Assembly: GCA_027038965.1 (NCBI GenBank)
Contig: JALWFG010000018.1
Coordinates: 124,001 to 188,000, forward strand
Reading direction: 5' to 3'
From: Candidatus Desulfofervidaceae bacterium
GTDB lineage: Bacteria; Desulfobacterota; Desulfofervidia; Desulfofervidales; Desulfofervidaceae
DNA: 64,000 nucleotides
Part shown: positions 62,525-64,000 of the stretch, piece by piece
Layout: the number at the start of each line of letters is the position of its first letter
How positions within the stretch are numbered: the stretch's first letter is position 1
Translations under genes and position numbers: made by a program
The notes under the pieces: generated by a model
The model's database searches: none
Seen by the model: only the letters and a program-made list of their open reading frames with translations
What the model was told of the DNA's origin: nothing

Positions 62525-63180
62525 AACCTTTCATCCTGTCCATGTTTGATAATTTCCCCCTTTATCATAAAGAGGGCATGTTCAGCAATGTTTGTAGCCA
62601 AATCAGCCACCCTTTCCAAGCTCCGCACGATCCTAGTTAAATGAGCGAAAACGATGCTTCTTTCTGGATGATGAGTGATAAGGTCGGTAAATTTTTTTAT
62701 GCATTTATCCCTTAATCTATCTACTTCTTCATCTCGTTCGCAAACTTCCTTTGCTAAGGAAGTGTCCTCATGAATAAAGGCGTTTATGCTGTCTTGAAGC
62801 ATATTTAAGGCCGACTCAGCCGTTTCTTTCACAATAGTCTCTACATCCTTAAATTCATAAGGAAGGATATCCACGGCACTTTGAGCAATATTGACCGCAT
62901 GGTCTCCTACCCTTTCCAAATCATAATTAACCTTGATAATCATAAGAATGGTGCGCAACAATTTGGCCTCAGGTTGATAGAGGGCGATTATTTGAGTGCA
63001 AAGCTTTTCAATTTCTATGTCAAGACCATTCACAGTTGGTTCATCTTCTTCTATAACTTCATGTAATATATCTATCTTTTTCCCTAGAAGGCCCTGAATG
63101 CTTTTCTGAAGCATATCCTCCACCAGAGCAGCTTCTGTCAAAAGAAGCTCTTTAAGCTGATTAAGCCTTTTCTGCAACAT
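62521..63180 (-). CDS. phoU: Phosphate-signalling protein PhoU
   Basis: The 219-residue protein is two three-helix bundles, each with a metal-binding motif of the PhoU type (VNYDLERVGDHAVNIAQSA and VRSLERVADLATNIAEHALF). It links PstSCAB to PhoR and restrains the Pho response. GGGAGGG precedes the ATG; it follows pstB by 23 bases. Confidence 0.96.
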   Translation of the reverse strand: MLQKRLNQLKELLLTEAALVEDMLQKSIQGLLGKKIDILHEVIEEDEPTVNGLDIEIEKLCTQIIALYQPEAKLLRTILMIIKVNYDLERVGDHAVNIAQSAVDILPYEFKDVETIVKETAESALNMLQDSINAFIHEDTSLAKEVCERDEEVDRLRDKCIKKFTDLITHHPERSIVFAHLTRIVRSLERVADLATNIAEHALFMIKGEIIKHGQDERL

Positions 63181-63203
63181 CTATCCCTCCCGCACTATGT
63201 GTG

Positions 63204-63962
63204 CTAACCAAATTTGCCGCTCAGGTATTCCTCGGTGCGCTTATCTTTTGGTGCCGTAAAGAGCCTTTCCGTAGGTCCAAACTCTACTAATTCCCCTAAA
63301 TACAAAAAGGCCGTATAGTCCGCTACCCTGCCTGCTTGACCAATGTTATGAGTAACTATAACAATTGTTACGCTATCCTTCAACTCTATAATCAGCTCTT
63401 CAATATGAGCGGTCGATTTGGGATCCAAGGCAGAAGTGGGTTCATCCAGAAGCAAGGCCTCAGGATGCATGGCTAGTGCCCTTGCAATACAGAGCCGTTG
63501 CTGTTGCCCTCCAGAGAGAAACGTTCCTTTACGATGAAGGAAATCCTTAACTTCATTCCATAAAGCGGCTTTTTTTAAAGAAGTTTCAACAATTTGATCT
63601 GCCTCCTCCCTTTTTATCTTAATCCCGTTCAATTTATAGCCGGCAATGACATTGTCATAAATGCTCATGGTAGGAAAGGGATTAGGGCGTTGAAAAACCA
63701 TTCCAATCTTACGTCTAACCATAATGGGATTTAAAGAAAGGAGGTTTGTTTTGCCCAACCAAATTTGACCCTCAATTCTTCCACCAGGCGACAACTCATG
63801 AAGACGGTTAAAGCAACGGAGCAAAGTTGTTTTCCCGCACCCAGAGGGCCCCATAATGGCAGTGATTTTAAACTTTGGAATCTCCAAATTGACATCTTTA
63901 AGGACACAATGTTCTCCATAATAGGCATAAAGTTTTTCAGTAATTAAAATTTTATCTTCCAT
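63204..63962 (-). CDS. pstB: Phosphate ABC transporter ATPase PstB
   Basis: The 252-residue ATPase has Walker [22 protein letters not shown] (about 34-54), signature [16 protein letters not shown] and Walker [13 protein letters not shown], with the PstB-specific [15 protein letters not shown] segment. It powers high-affinity phosphate uptake. Its start overlaps the end of pstA. GGGGAG lies nine bases upstream. Confidence 0.97.
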   Translation of the reverse strand: MEDKILITEKLYAYYGEHCVLKDVNLEIPKFKITAIMGPSGCGKTTLLRCFNRLHELSPGGRIEGQIWLGKTNLLSLNPIMVRRKIGMVFQRPNPFPTMSIYDNVIAGYKLNGIKIKREEADQIVETSLKKAALWNEVKDFLHRKGTFLSGGQQQRLCIARALAMHPEALLLDEPTSALDPKSTAHIEELIIELKDSVTIVIVTHNIGQAGRVADYTAFLYLGELVEFGPTERLFTAPKDKRTEEYLSGKFG

Positions 63963-64000
63963 TTACTTGCTCCCCATTTGGCCAATAGATTGAAACACAA
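63944..64000 (-). CDS. pstA: C-terminal end of phosphate permease PstA (rest outside window)
   Basis: The minus-strand frame from the window edge ends [18 protein letters not shown] and then TAA at 63946-63944. PstA proteins commonly end in a helix followed by such an FN(L)LA(K/R)W basic tail. It overlaps the pstB start by 19 bases, a usual arrangement. The identity rests on 18 residues and on position. Confidence 0.5.
   Translation of the reverse strand: MCFNLLAKWGASKWKIKF

Overview
The window is about 40% GC and densely coded. It has the gene content of a Gram-negative anaerobe of the Desulfobacterota (former Deltaproteobacteria) type. Multihaem c-type cytochromes sit beside an outer-membrane beta-barrel and lipoproteins. 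The F1 and b/b' ATP synthase genes lack the a and c subunits nearby. A selenocysteine machinery (selA, selB), an RF2 gene with a programmed frameshift and a Pho/Pst cluster are also present. The electron-transfer locus resembles those reported for metal reducers and for syntrophic sulfate reducers such as the Candidatus Desulfofervidus lineage; that placement is inference from gene content, not proof. No insertion sequence, prophage or CRISPR array was seen.

Region 1 (1-13846, all minus strand) is the most striking part. It reads as one extracellular electron-transfer locus. In order of transcription it encodes an OmcS-like hexahaem cytochrome, an octahaem cytochrome, a beta-propeller lipoprotein, a large beta-barrel with an inserted discoidin-like domain, a CsgG/GNA1162-like lipoprotein, a SPOR / CsgG-like / Ig protein split by a frameshift at a U6A slippery heptamer, a pentahaem cytochrome carrying a fibronectin III domain, a HAMP-only membrane protein, a second free-standing CsgG-like protein, a periplasmic foldase with two parvulin domains, and a cytochrome with at least 16 haem sites that runs off the window. 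At least 35 haem-binding motifs lie within 14 kb. Upstream, on the same strand (14004-16299), are two small proteins and a FlgO/CsgG-like protein with FG-GAP repeats.

Region 2 (16326-25302) is metabolic and housekeeping: aldehyde dehydrogenase, FeoB/FeoA iron uptake, an acyl-CoA synthetase, rpe, then lnt and prfB on the plus strand. Region 3 (25468-31585) is an ATP synthase operon (b', b, delta, alpha, gamma, beta, epsilon) with a recognisable promoter and terminator.

Region 4 (31670-38501) has thrC, a flavin reductase, trpS, TrkA/TrkH potassium uptake, a zinc peptidase and a DUF389 protein. Region 5 (38668-46403) has an operon of an EAL phosphodiesterase, a YbaK-like deacylase and an AAA+ regulator that has lost the sigma-54 activator motifs. 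A glutamine amidotransferase, a HAD gene remnant and the nitrogen cluster glnK-amt-porin follow.

Region 6 (45732-54678) has parA-parB-yacP-glgB-methyltransferase, tRNA-Arg(UCU), selA with an unknown partner, trmD and an MlaF-like ATPase. Region 7 (54889-64000) has selB, a second acyl-CoA synthetase, a parS-like palindrome about 8 kb from parAB, a YkgJ-type protein, pyrF, and phoR-phoB-phoU-pstB with the end of pstA. The parAB genes with a nearby parS-like site suggest that the window is not far from the chromosome origin.
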